From an uncultured Desulfuromonadales bacterium (GTDB lineage Bacteria; Desulfobacterota; Desulfuromonadia; Geobacterales; CAIOGM01), in contig CAIYUY010000167.1 in assembly GCA_903929485.1 (NCBI GenBank), positions 1-46,944 of the forward strand: a stretch of 46,944 bases of DNA. The letters are read 5' to 3'. Every line of letters begins with the position of its first letter. The stretch's first letter is position 1. A model generated the notes under the pieces. The model did not search any database. It saw only the letters and a list, made by a program, of their open reading frames with translations, and was not told where the DNA came from. Below are positions 37,134-45,971 of this stretch, piece after piece. Both the position numbers and the translations under genes were made by a program.

Positions 37134-38592
37134 GTTCCGTCATTGCTTCTCCCCAGGAAATCCCCAAGGGGAGCCAAAAGAAACTGAGGCGCACCCCATT
37201 CTCCGTACTCCGGTATCTGACCAGCCCTTTAAGCAGTCTCAGATCGGTGGCCGACTCTCCCCCCCGATAGGAAACCAACGGGAAGAGCTCATAGGCCAAC
37301 TCCTTCCCCCGCTGTTCGTGCCAGTAAAAATTCCAAAGAAAAGAGACCGCCGAATCACCTTCATCGTTCCACCGCTGCTGGTACAGTCGCCAGAAGGGAG
37401 CCCAGCTCTTTTCTATCCCTTCCTTGTCAAACACCGGCTCCACCGGGGCGGGAACCGAAACGGAACTTACCCCTCGCTCGTCTCGACGGTAAAGATAGAG
37501 GGGCCAAAGGGTGGTTTGCCGCCGGCTCATGGCGGCCTTGGGCCATCGTTCCTGAAAATCATTAAAAAGAAAATAAAAGATCCGACGGCGATCCTCTTCA
37601 AAGAGATCGGTCTCCATCCGATCGTGACGGTACAGGGGCCAGAGAAACCATTCCCTCCTCTTGCCGGGACTCCGTTCATCCGAATAGAAAGGGAGAAAAC
37701 GATCCACCTCCAGACCGGCGCCCCGTCCCGTAACCCAGAAGGGCCAGAACCAGTCGGTTTCGCTGACCCCCGTCTTCCGGTTATCGGAAAAACCGAAAAA
37801 GGGCCAGAGAAAGCGTCGGGAGGTAATCTGCGGGCCGTCGGCCAGGGCAAAAAGCGGCAACGCCGTGATCTTCGTCACCGGATTGTCACTGTTAAGATCA
37901 AGTTTTTCGTAGAAGAAAAACGGCCAAGCCAGGAAGTGCTTCTCATACACCCCCTCTTTATGCCCTTGGCCGTAAAGGGGCCAGAGCTGAAACCCGCTCT
38001 CCTTCTCCCCCTCCACCGTGGAAAAGAAGGGATACAGGTAATTACGCGTGGTGGTCCCCTTGTTCACGGTCCGGCCATAAAGGGGAAACATGACGAAATG
38101 GTACTCGTCTTTCCAGAACCTTTCATAGGCGTCACCGTAGAAGGGAAAGATCCAGAGATAGGGACCGTATTTGGGTGACTTCCCCTTCAGATAAAGGGGG
38201 AAGAACATGGAGCTCTCTTCCTCCCCTCCCGGTTCATTCCGGTGAAAGGTATTGATCTGGAAAAGTCCACGGACGGCCTGCACCCGCTCCACCTCCGGCC
38301 CGGATTCGGAGGAAACGGCGGGATAGAGATAGTCGCTCTTTACGCCGGCATGGAGAGCGTCATTTTCCCGATAGAAAAAAGGCCTCACGGCAAGGATGGA
38401 ATCCTCCCGACTCCGTTGAAACTTCAACAGCGGGCCAAGAATGGAAAGATTACTGAACCGCTCCTTGGGACTGCTCCGATAATCGATCAGCGGCCAGAGA
38501 GTAAAGATTTCCCCCTCTTCCGTAGCAACCGCGGGGGAAGCCAACAGCAACAGCGCCGCAACGACCAGGATATACCTTCCCAAAGAGGTCAT
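37099..38592 (-). CDS. Secreted aromatic-repeat protein (W-P-[LF]-[FY] motifs), unknown function
   Basis: Signal peptide; repeated TLWPL, MFPLY, QLWPLYG, AWPFFFY, FLWPFFG, WFWPFW, FLWPLYR, TLWPLYLY. Confidence 0.8.
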   Translation of the reverse strand: MTSLGRYILVVAALLLLASPAVATEEGEIFTLWPLIDYRSSPKERFSNLSILGPLLKFQRSREDSILAVRPFFYRENDALHAGVKSDYLYPAVSSESGPEVERVQAVRGLFQINTFHRNEPGGEEESSMFFPLYLKGKSPKYGPYLWIFPFYGDAYERFWKDEYHFVMFPLYGRTVNKGTTTRNYLYPFFSTVEGEKESGFQLWPLYGQGHKEGVYEKHFLAWPFFFYEKLDLNSDNPVTKITALPLFALADGPQITSRRFLWPFFGFSDNRKTGVSETDWFWPFWVTGRGAGLEVDRFLPFYSDERSPGKRREWFLWPLYRHDRMETDLFEEDRRRIFYFLFNDFQERWPKAAMSRRQTTLWPLYLYRRDERGVSSVSVPAPVEPVFDKEGIEKSWAPFWRLYQQRWNDEGDSAVSFLWNFYWHEQRGKELAYELFPLVSYRGGESATDLRLLKGLVRYRSTENGVRLSFFWLPLGISWGEAMTEHGDGGGSGRIH

Positions 38593-38690
38593 GAGACCGC
38601 CATCCCCCTATCGGAATAAGAGCCCGTGGCGCGCAACCACCCTGTTCCCAAACCGGAGCGTGGGAACGGTAGAGTTCCGGTCATCGTCAC

Positions 38691-39218
38691 TCAATATTTT
38701 CCGTCGGCATAGTCGACCCAGCCGCCGGCCGTGACCAGAGCCTGATCAAAAGGGGCCAGCTCAAAAACAAACCGCTCCCGGCGTCCGCCGCCGCGAACGA
38801 CTCCCGTCTGAAGGGAAATATCCAGATCGATAACGACGTCATCAGCTCCCGCGAAGGAAAAGAGCAACTCCAGAAGCTCCGGTGAAGCTTCGATGGCAGC
38901 CATGCCGCAGTTGAACATGTTCTGCCGGAAAATCCGGGCGAAAGAGCCGGCGATAACCGCGGTGATGCCGTTCACTTCGAATACCCAAGGGGCATGCTCC
39001 CGTGAAGAACCGCACCCGAAGTTGTCCCGGGAAACGATGACCCGGGCGGTGCGGCACTTCTCGCTTTTGGGATCGAATCCGGAAAGTTTCAGATCCTCCA
39101 GGATATACGGCTTCAGGTCTTCCTTGGTTATCTCGGTAAGATACTTGGCCGGGATGATCTCGTCTGTATTTATGTCCGACCGGTCCAAAAAGAGGGCAGG
39201 TCCGCCGAATGTTTTCAT
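38691..39218 (-). CDS. leuD: 3-isopropylmalate dehydratase small subunit
   Basis: DINTDEIIPAKYLTEI; RDNFGCGSSREHAPW. Confidence 0.9.
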   Translation of the reverse strand: MKTFGGPALFLDRSDINTDEIIPAKYLTEITKEDLKPYILEDLKLSGFDPKSEKCRTARVIVSRDNFGCGSSREHAPWVFEVNGITAVIAGSFARIFRQNMFNCGMAAIEASPELLELLFSFAGADDVVIDLDISLQTGVVRGGGRRERFVFELAPFDQALVTAGGWVDYADGKY

Positions 39219-39264
39219 GAAATACTCCTTGATATCCTGTTCATCTCTGTAAATATTGTTTATT

Positions 39265-40548
39265 TCAGAGATAGTTCCTCGGGTCGGCGATGACCCCCTC
39301 CATGGCGGTGGCCGCGGCGGTGGCGGGGGACATGAGATGCACCATCCCCCCCTTTCCCATCCGTCCCCTGAAGTTCCGATTGGTGGTGGAGGCGCAAGCC
39401 TCCCCCTCGGCAAGGACCCCGGAGCTCATCCCCAGACAGGCGCCGCAGGTGGGATTGGTGACGCAGAAGCCGGCGTCCATGAATATTTCCATAAGCCCTT
39501 CACTCAGGGCGTCCTTATAAACCTGGGGGGTAGCCGGGGAGAGTATTCCGCGCACTGTCGGCGCGATCTTGCGCCCCTTGAGGATCGCCGCGACAATCCT
39601 CAAGTCTTCCAGACGACCGTTGGTGCAGGAGCCGATATAGACCTGATCCACCGGTGTCCCCGCCATTTCCACCACCGTCTTCACCAGATCCGGTTTATAG
39701 CCGTAGGTGACCACCGGCTCCAGCGTCGTGACATCAATGTTCATGACGTTATCATAAACGGCGTCGGCATCGGAACACCATCTGGTGAAATCCGCCAGAG
39801 CCGCCTCTTTTGTGGCGTACTCTCCGGAGATGAAGGGCCAAAGATACTCCACCGTGGTCATGTCCGGCATGCAGATACCGGAAGTGCCGCCGGCCTCGAT
39901 GGCCATGTTGCAGAGCGTCATGCGGGATTCCATGCTCATGGAATCCACTACCGTTCCGCCGAATTCCATCACCCGGTCGGTGGCGCCGTTGACACTGATC
40001 AGACTGATGACGTGAAGGATGACATCCTTGGCGTAGACCCCCTTCTGCAGAGTGCCGGTGAGGTTAAACCGGATACTCTTGGGCTCGCGGAAGGCGCAGA
40101 CCCCCTTGAGTATCCCCACCTCCAGATCAGTGGTTCCCACCCCGGCGGCGAAGGCGCCGAAAGCGCCATGGGTACAGGTGTGGGAGTCACCCATGATAAC
40201 CGTATAACCGGGACGAATAAACCCCTTTTCCGGGAAGAGGGCGTGGCAGACACCGTTGGCCCCCACATCGAAAAAGTCCTTGATGTCATGACGGTGGGCC
40301 CATTCACGCAGGATCTTGGCCTGAGTCGCGGTCTTGGTGTCCTTGCTGGGGGTAACGTGGTCGATAACGGCTTTGATCCTTGAGGTATCGAAGACCCGGT
40401 CCTTCCCCCGCGCCATGAGATCGGCAATGGCGATGGGAGTCGTAATCTCGTGGCACATGACGACATCCAGACGAAGCACCCGGGTTCCGGGAAACGGCTC
40501 ATCAATCACGTGACTGGCAAAAATCTTTTCGGCGGTGGTCATCCCCAT
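39265..40548 (-). CDS. leuC: 3-isopropylmalate dehydratase large subunit
   Basis: GDSHTCTHGAFGAFAAGVGTTDLE; YIGSCTNGRLEDLRIVA; NPTCGACLG; STTNRNFRGRMG. Confidence 0.92.
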   Translation of the reverse strand: MGMTTAEKIFASHVIDEPFPGTRVLRLDVVMCHEITTPIAIADLMARGKDRVFDTSRIKAVIDHVTPSKDTKTATQAKILREWAHRHDIKDFFDVGANGVCHALFPEKGFIRPGYTVIMGDSHTCTHGAFGAFAAGVGTTDLEVGILKGVCAFREPKSIRFNLTGTLQKGVYAKDVILHVISLISVNGATDRVMEFGGTVVDSMSMESRMTLCNMAIEAGGTSGICMPDMTTVEYLWPFISGEYATKEAALADFTRWCSDADAVYDNVMNIDVTTLEPVVTYGYKPDLVKTVVEMAGTPVDQVYIGSCTNGRLEDLRIVAAILKGRKIAPTVRGILSPATPQVYKDALSEGLMEIFMDAGFCVTNPTCGACLGMSSGVLAEGEACASTTNRNFRGRMGKGGMVHLMSPATAAATAMEGVIADPRNYL

Positions 40549-40694
40549 GGGGCAGTTTCCTTTCTCGGCGAGAGAGTAGTGGCTTGATAAATACGAGACA
40601 ATACCAGATGGCACGTTTCGTGTCGATACCGGATTTCATTTTGTTCAAGAAAAGTCCGTCAAGACTCCTCAGCTGGACAAGCCGGAACCAAACA

Positions 40695-40860
40695 GGACGC
40701 GGATGAACGCCGATGAACGCGGATCTAAAACACAGATTTCAGTCCATTACGACGGGAAACTGGTTGGTGAATATCTTATGATCGCATAAACCCTCGGAAG
40801 CAGCCGGTGGTCAGAGCGAATAAGAGGTTGATCCGCGTCCATCCGCGTTTATCCGCGCAC
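40695..40860. repeat. Inverted pair of dispersed repeats (GGACGCGGATGAACGCCGATGAACGCGGAT)
   Basis: GGACGCGGATGAACGCCGATGAACGCGGAT (about 40695-40724) and ATCCGCGTCCATCCGCGTTTATCCGCG (about 40831-40857). Confidence 0.75.
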
Positions 40861-41011
40861 AACGGTTTTGAATTTTCAAGTTTGTTTAGAAATTGTAAAA
40901 GACTTCGTGTACTTTGCATTTTTGTGGTTCAAAGGTTATTTATTTTGCCCGACGCACCTCTCATGATATACTTGCTGCTACAACTTTTAGTAAGAAAGGT
41001 CACCACTCCCC

Positions 41012-42052
41012 ATGGAACTTACCTTTACCCATAACAACGGGGCAATCGACGAGCTCATCGACAGACTCATGGAAACCGCCGGAGGGATTCATAACCCCAA
41101 GATCATCCGCGAGATGGTCATCACCGCCCTCAAGGCCGGCCAGGAGAGCGATTACCCGGCTGACCTGAAGCTGATCCGCTCCACCATGAAGGAGATGCGC
41201 TATACCAACAAGGTCTTCGCCCCCTACCGGCGCCGACGGAAGGTGACCATTTTCGGTTCGGCCCGGACCTTGCCCAACGATCCGATCTATATTAACTGCG
41301 TCCGTTTCAGCCGGGAACTGGCCCGCCGGGGGTACATGATCATCACCGGGGGGGGGCCCGGCATCATGCAGGCCGGTAATGAAGGGGCCGGGAGCGAGAA
41401 CTCCTTTGCCGTCAACATCAGGCTCCCCTTCGAACAGTCCCCCAACCCCATCATGTCCGCCACCCCCCGGCTGATTACCTACAAATATTTTTTCAACCGA
41501 AAGGTTGCGTTTGTCAGGGAGGCGGAAGCCATCGCCGTTTTCCCCGGCGGCTTCGGCACATTGGATGAGGCCATGGAGGTCTTCACCCTTATCCAGACCG
41601 GCAAGACCTCACCCAAACCGCTGGTCCTCATTGATGACGGCAACGGTTTCTGGGAAAACTGGCTGGCATTTGTCAAACAGCGGCTGCTGGGGATGAGCCT
41701 CATCTCCGGAGAAGACTTCTCCCTCTTCACCATCACCAGCGATCCGGACGAGGCGATTTCGGTCATCGAAAACTTTTACCGGAATTACCACTCTCTTCGG
41801 TTTGTCCGGGGGAAATTGGTTATTCGCCTGAACCGGCAATTGGAGCCGGAGGAGATTCGGACCATCGAAACCGAGTTTCCCGAGCTTTACGAGCCCGGCA
41901 GCCGAATCACCATCACCCCTCCCCTGCCGGAAGAGAAGGACGAACCGGACCTGCTCCATCTCCCCCGCATTCTCATGAGCTTTGACCATCATCGCTACGG
42001 ACTTCTCATCGCCTGCATCTGGAGGATTAACTCCTTCCCCTTGATCAATTAA
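41012..42052 (+). CDS. LOG family (lysine decarboxylase-like fold) protein
   Basis: GGGPGIMQAGNEGAG; PGGFGTLDEAMEVFTLIQTGK. Confidence 0.93.
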   Translation: MELTFTHNNGAIDELIDRLMETAGGIHNPKIIREMVITALKAGQESDYPADLKLIRSTMKEMRYTNKVFAPYRRRRKVTIFGSARTLPNDPIYINCVRFSRELARRGYMIITGGGPGIMQAGNEGAGSENSFAVNIRLPFEQSPNPIMSATPRLITYKYFFNRKVAFVREAEAIAVFPGGFGTLDEAMEVFTLIQTGKTSPKPLVLIDDGNGFWENWLAFVKQRLLGMSLISGEDFSLFTITSDPDEAISVIENFYRNYHSLRFVRGKLVIRLNRQLEPEEIRTIETEFPELYEPGSRITITPPLPEEKDEPDLLHLPRILMSFDHHRYGLLIACIWRINSFPLIN

Positions 42053-42076
42053 TTTGACATCGGACGAAAAAAAATC

Positions 42077-42105
42077 TTGACAACCTTATTACTCATGATT
42101 AATGT
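42077..42105 (+). promoter_or_regulatory. Sigma70-type promoter of cold-shock gene
   Basis: TTGACA-N17-TAATGT. Confidence 0.6.
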
Positions 42106-42159
42106 ACGCAAGGAAGGTTCGGGTGGGTCAAGACTGTAAAGAAGGCAAAGGAGTGAAAC

Positions 42160-42363
42160 ATGGCACAGGGAAAAGTAAAATGGTTCAATGACGCGAAAGG
42201 GTTCGGCTTCATCGAGCAGGAGAGCGGCGAGGATGTCTTCTGCCACTTTTCAGCCATCCAGGGTGACGGCTTCAAATCCGTTGCCGAAGGCGAAGCCGTC
42301 ACCTTCGACGTGGTCAACGGTCCCAAGGGGCTCCAGGCCGCCAACGTCAGAAAAGCCAAGTAA
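42160..42363 (+). CDS. Cold-shock protein (CspA family)
   Basis: [33 protein letters not shown]. Confidence 0.98.
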   Translation: MAQGKVKWFNDAKGFGFIEQESGEDVFCHFSAIQGDGFKSVAEGEAVTFDVVNGPKGLQAANVRKAK

Positions 42364-42387
42364 TCCGGCGACAACAAACATGATGAA

Positions 42388-42426
42388 GAAGGCCCCCGTA
42401 AGCTCATGAGCCGCGGGGGCTTTCTT
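42388..42426 (+). terminator. Intrinsic terminator after cold-shock gene
   Basis: AAGGCCCCCG ... CGGGGGCTTTCTT. Confidence 0.85.
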
Positions 42427-42449
42427 CATTCACGAAGGACAGCCCACCC

Positions 42450-43844
42450 GTGATTGCGCTACTTGACCACAAGACCCTGATTTTCTACTCCATAGCTTGC
42501 AACCTGGCGCTCCTGTCGGTGCTGGTTCACACGTGGCGGACCCGAAGAAGCTACCCCGGCTTTACTACCTGGATCGCCGCCACCGGTTCCTATGTGGCGG
42601 GCAGCGCCATAAATCTCACCATGATAGCAAGAGGCGTGGCGGCAGGCGGTTCGCCGCCGGTCATGGCGGTACTCTGCGGGCAGTTCCTGCTGCTGTTACA
42701 TCTGGCGCTGCTGTACGAGGGGATAGTAGAGTACTGCCTCCTGCCGCGGCGCCGGCTCCGATCCACCCTGACCCTGCTGCTCCTTGCCGCCTTTGTCGCC
42801 TGCGGCGCGTATACGGCTCTGGCATCAGACAGCATATCGGCCCGCATAATAGTCAGCTCCCTGTTTTTCGCCCTCTTCGATTTGCGCATCGCCCTTGAGC
42901 CGCTGGTGGGCGCCGGACGACGCTACAAAACCACGCCACTCCTTTGCGGCATCTTCATCACGCTGGCCATCCTCTTCCTCCACCGCGCATACATCCTTGC
43001 GTCTTCTCCCCCCTTTATCAGATATTACGACCTGTTGCAGCATGAATCTCATACAAAAATAGCCATGATCGTCGGCATGGTGAGCATGATTATCATAACC
43101 TACTGCTTCATCGCCATGACCAGTGAACGGGTGGAACAGGAGCTGCGCGAAGCCCGGCAACGGGAACTGGAGCTGAACGAGCGACAGCGGAGGTTCTTCG
43201 ACCTGGTGACCCACGAATTCAAGACCCCCCTGGCGATCATCGATCGGGCGGCTCAGTTCATCAGCCACCGGCTGAACGGGCGGGAGCCGGAGCTCCAGGA
43301 ACGGCTCACCGCCATCCGCGCCGGCAGCGGCAGACTGCGAGCCACCGTGGTTGCGTATACCGACATTCCGGTCCTGACGCGGGGGGAGCTGCATCCGGAC
43401 GGAGCTCCGGTGACCTTGAAGGAAATCACCCTGAAAGTCCTGGCCGAGAGTCGCCAACTGCACCCGGAGCGGACCCTGAAGCTGACGCCGGGGCCGGAAC
43501 TCCTCCCCCTGCGATGCGATCCCCGTCTCATCGCCCACCTCATGGGGATCATCATCGACAATGCCGTCAAGTTCTCTACACCCGAGAAACCGGTGGAGCT
43601 CGCCATTACCTTGGAAGGCGAACATCAGACCTTCCGGGTCAGCGACCGAGGGATCGGCATCCCCCCCGGGGAACTTTCCACCGTCGCCACCCGCCCTTTT
43701 CGCGCCGCCAACGCCTCCGAATTTCCCGGTTCGGGGATAGGGCTGCATACCGCCCGCTACATCGCCCATCATCACGGAGGGGATCTGATCCTGGAGAACC
43801 GGAACGGCGGCGGTTTGACGGTAACGCTTCTTCTTCCCTGCTAA
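42450..43844 (+). CDS. Membrane sensor histidine kinase
   Basis: GTG start; multi-TM N-terminus; FDLVTHEFKTPLAII H-box; GSGIGLHTARYIAHHHGG. Confidence 0.9.
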   Translation: MIALLDHKTLIFYSIACNLALLSVLVHTWRTRRSYPGFTTWIAATGSYVAGSAINLTMIARGVAAGGSPPVMAVLCGQFLLLLHLALLYEGIVEYCLLPRRRLRSTLTLLLLAAFVACGAYTALASDSISARIIVSSLFFALFDLRIALEPLVGAGRRYKTTPLLCGIFITLAILFLHRAYILASSPPFIRYYDLLQHESHTKIAMIVGMVSMIIITYCFIAMTSERVEQELREARQRELELNERQRRFFDLVTHEFKTPLAIIDRAAQFISHRLNGREPELQERLTAIRAGSGRLRATVVAYTDIPVLTRGELHPDGAPVTLKEITLKVLAESRQLHPERTLKLTPGPELLPLRCDPRLIAHLMGIIIDNAVKFSTPEKPVELAITLEGEHQTFRVSDRGIGIPPGELSTVATRPFRAANASEFPGSGIGLHTARYIAHHHGGDLILENRNGGGLTVTLLLPC

Positions 43845-44065
43845 ACCCCGACGCCCGACATGCCCCGCCGGCAACCGCGCGTACCCTGCGACTTCGTTTT
43901 TTGTATTACTCCTAGTCCTCCGCGAGAGACCGCAACCGTTTGAAAAGCAGATGCTTCACTACGTTCAGCATGACAAACCTTCGTTGTCATCCTGCGTCTT
44001 GCCTGTCATTGCATCTCTTGCTTGTCATCCTGAGCAACGCGAAGGATTTGCTTCTGTTTAAAACG

Positions 44066-44204
44066 TTGATGCTCTCGCAAATTCTCTTTTAAGACGTCAT
44101 TGCGAGGAGCAAAGCGACGAAGCAATCTCAGTAGTTTCATGATGTTAGAGAGATACTGGATTGCTTCGCTTCGCTCGCAATGACAGAATTTGCGAGAGCA
44201 TCAA
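44066..44204. mobile_element. MITE-like insertion with 20-bp perfect terminal inverted repeats
   Basis: TTGATGCTCTCGCAAATTCT (44066-44085) / AGAATTTGCGAGAGCATCAA (44185-44204); absent from paralogous site near 45499. Confidence 0.7.
44096..44184. repeat. Inner GTCATTGCGAGGAGC... inverted-repeat element
   Basis: GTCATTGCGAG ... CTCGCAATGAC ends; internal GCGACGAAGCAATC / GGATTGCTTCGC. Confidence 0.8.
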
Positions 44205-44408
44205 GCGTTGATTGCGACAACAGCGCTGAAAATGCAGCGTTTCCCGATAAGACGGCAAGAACAACCTCCCCTCCCCACACGATCAATCTCATAAAAACTC
44301 CCCCTCTCCCCTCAGTGGGAGACCTGTCCTTAAGCGGCCTGCCCTGAGCGGAGTCGAAGGGAGTCGAAGGAGGGTCGGGGCGAGGGGTGGTCCTGGTTTC
44401 ACCTCCTG

Positions 44409-44490
44409 ACACAATTAGTCACAATTGGTCATAATTCAGTCATAATTGGGGGTCCGCCACCTATATGCAAAATAGTGTGGTATGGGTGGT
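44409..44490 (+). promoter_or_regulatory. Conserved upstream block of PEP-CTERM gene A with three phased GTCAYAATT repeats
   Basis: Near-identical to 45836-45918; repeats start at 44418, 44428, 44439. Confidence 0.7.
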
Positions 44491-44539
44491 GGAGTTAGCC
44501 CCGCCGCAAGCGGGAGATTTCATCCTTCGAGGAGGCAGC

Positions 44540-45223
44540 ATGTTACAACGAGCAGTACAGGGAGTAGTGGTCCTGGCGTTACTGATGGCGGTAGTGACCG
44601 GTCCGGCAGGGGCCAGTGTGAATCTCGCCATTATCGGTTCGGCGCAAATCAGCGGCGACGCCACGAACACACCGCACAACCTGATCTACGACTCAAGCCA
44701 GTCCCTGCTCTGGCTGGACTACAGCTATGTAGCCGATTGGTCGAACGCGATGAGCTGGGCGGAAACACTGATTCTCACCAATGTCAACACCCCCGCCTAC
44801 ATCGTTAACTTTTCCAGTGGCTGGCGGCTGCCGACCGTCGATAATCCTACTGCTTGGAACTTAACTGCCGATTCCGAGATGGGGCGCCTCTACTACACCA
44901 ATTTGGGCCTCACGCAGAATAATGGTGTGACTGATGTGCGTAGCGCCAATCAACGTCCCTTTGTAGATATTCGGCGGAGTTTTTACTGGTCGAGCACGGT
45001 TTTTACCGGTTCTGGTGCTGGTACTGGAAATATCACCTGCGCCTTCGACACCACTAACGGCTTCCAAGGCGGGAGCGATAGCATTAACACCATCTACCCT
45101 GCCCTGGCTGTTCATTCCGCATCGCTTGTCGCGGTGCCCGAACCCTCCACCTATGCTCTCCTCTGTCTCTCCCTGGGCGTGGTGGGGTTTGCCCGTAAGA
45201 AGATGGTGCGAAGTAATGGATAA
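44540..45223 (+). CDS. PEP-CTERM sorting-domain protein with DUF1566/Lcl-like region
   Basis: Signal peptide; GWRLPT...FYWSST; C-terminal VAVPEPSTYALLCLSLGVVGFARKKM. Confidence 0.88.
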   Translation: MLQRAVQGVVVLALLMAVVTGPAGASVNLAIIGSAQISGDATNTPHNLIYDSSQSLLWLDYSYVADWSNAMSWAETLILTNVNTPAYIVNFSSGWRLPTVDNPTAWNLTADSEMGRLYYTNLGLTQNNGVTDVRSANQRPFVDIRRSFYWSSTVFTGSGAGTGNITCAFDTTNGFQGGSDSINTIYPALAVHSASLVAVPEPSTYALLCLSLGVVGFARKKMVRSNG

Positions 45224-45582
45224 TTGACAGTTGATAATTGACAATGAGGTTCGCGTGCCGCGCCGGCACATTAAACCGAAGTCGCAGGTGGCGTGCGTCG
45301 GCAACCGTGCGCACCCTGCGACTACGGTTTTTGTTTTACTCCGCGTCCTCTGCGAGAGCCCGCAACCTTTTTGAAAAGCAGATGCTTCACTACGTTCAGC
45401 ATGACAAACCTTCGTTGTCATCCTGCGTCTTGCCTGTCATTGCGTCTCTTGCTTGTCATCCTGAGCAACGCGAAGATCTGCTTCTGTTTAAAGCGTTGCT
45501 TGCGACAACAGCGCTGAAAATGAAGCATTTCCTGATAAGACAGCAAGAAAAAAACTCCCCTCCCCACCCGATCAATCTCCTC

Positions 45583-45751
45583 AGGTGATTCGCGATAAAG
45601 ACAATACCACCTCAATATATTTACCCTGTATGACTGTAGGGATACCCCTTGCGGGTATCCTGTTCTTAAATCATTAATCAGGGGCGCCCGCAAGGGGCGC
45701 CCCTACAAAAAACGCTCAGAATAATGGTAGGTTTTTTGTGGCGAATCACCT
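45583..45751. mobile_element. Small inverted-repeat insertion in copy B
   Basis: AGGTGATTCGC (45583-45593) / GCGAATCACCT (45741-45751); contains GTAGGGATACCCC and GGGGCGCCCGCAAGGGGCGCCCCTAC; absent between matching flanks in copy A. Confidence 0.65.
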
Positions 45752-45835
45752 TAGAACTCCCCCTCTCCCCTCTGTGGGAGACCTGTCCTGAGCACAGTCG
45801 AAGGAGGGTCGGGGTGAGGGGTGGTCCACCTCTCC

Positions 45836-45918
45836 CGACACAATTAGTCATAATTGGTCATAATTTAGTCATAATTGGGGGTCCGCCACCTATAAGCAAA
45901 ATAGTGTGGTATGGATGG
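45836..45918 (+). promoter_or_regulatory. Conserved upstream block of PEP-CTERM gene B
   Basis: GTCATAATT repeats starting at 45847, 45857, 45868, followed by GGGGGTCCGCCACCTATAAGCAAAATAGTGTGGTATGG. Confidence 0.7.
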
Positions 45919-45971
45919 TTCATGAAAGAGTTTCCAACCAATCAACCATGTTCACAACGGAGGTAGTAATC

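Noticed and set aside
40600-40630. TGGCACGTTTCGTGTCG as a sigma54 promoter near leuC
   Set aside because: -24-like TGGCACG present, but the required GC 10 nt later is absent (GT).
44440-44475. Sigma54 promoter upstream of PEP-CTERM genes
   Set aside because: GCCAC-CTATA-TGC has GC instead of GG and a spacing of 9 rather than 10 nt in both copies.
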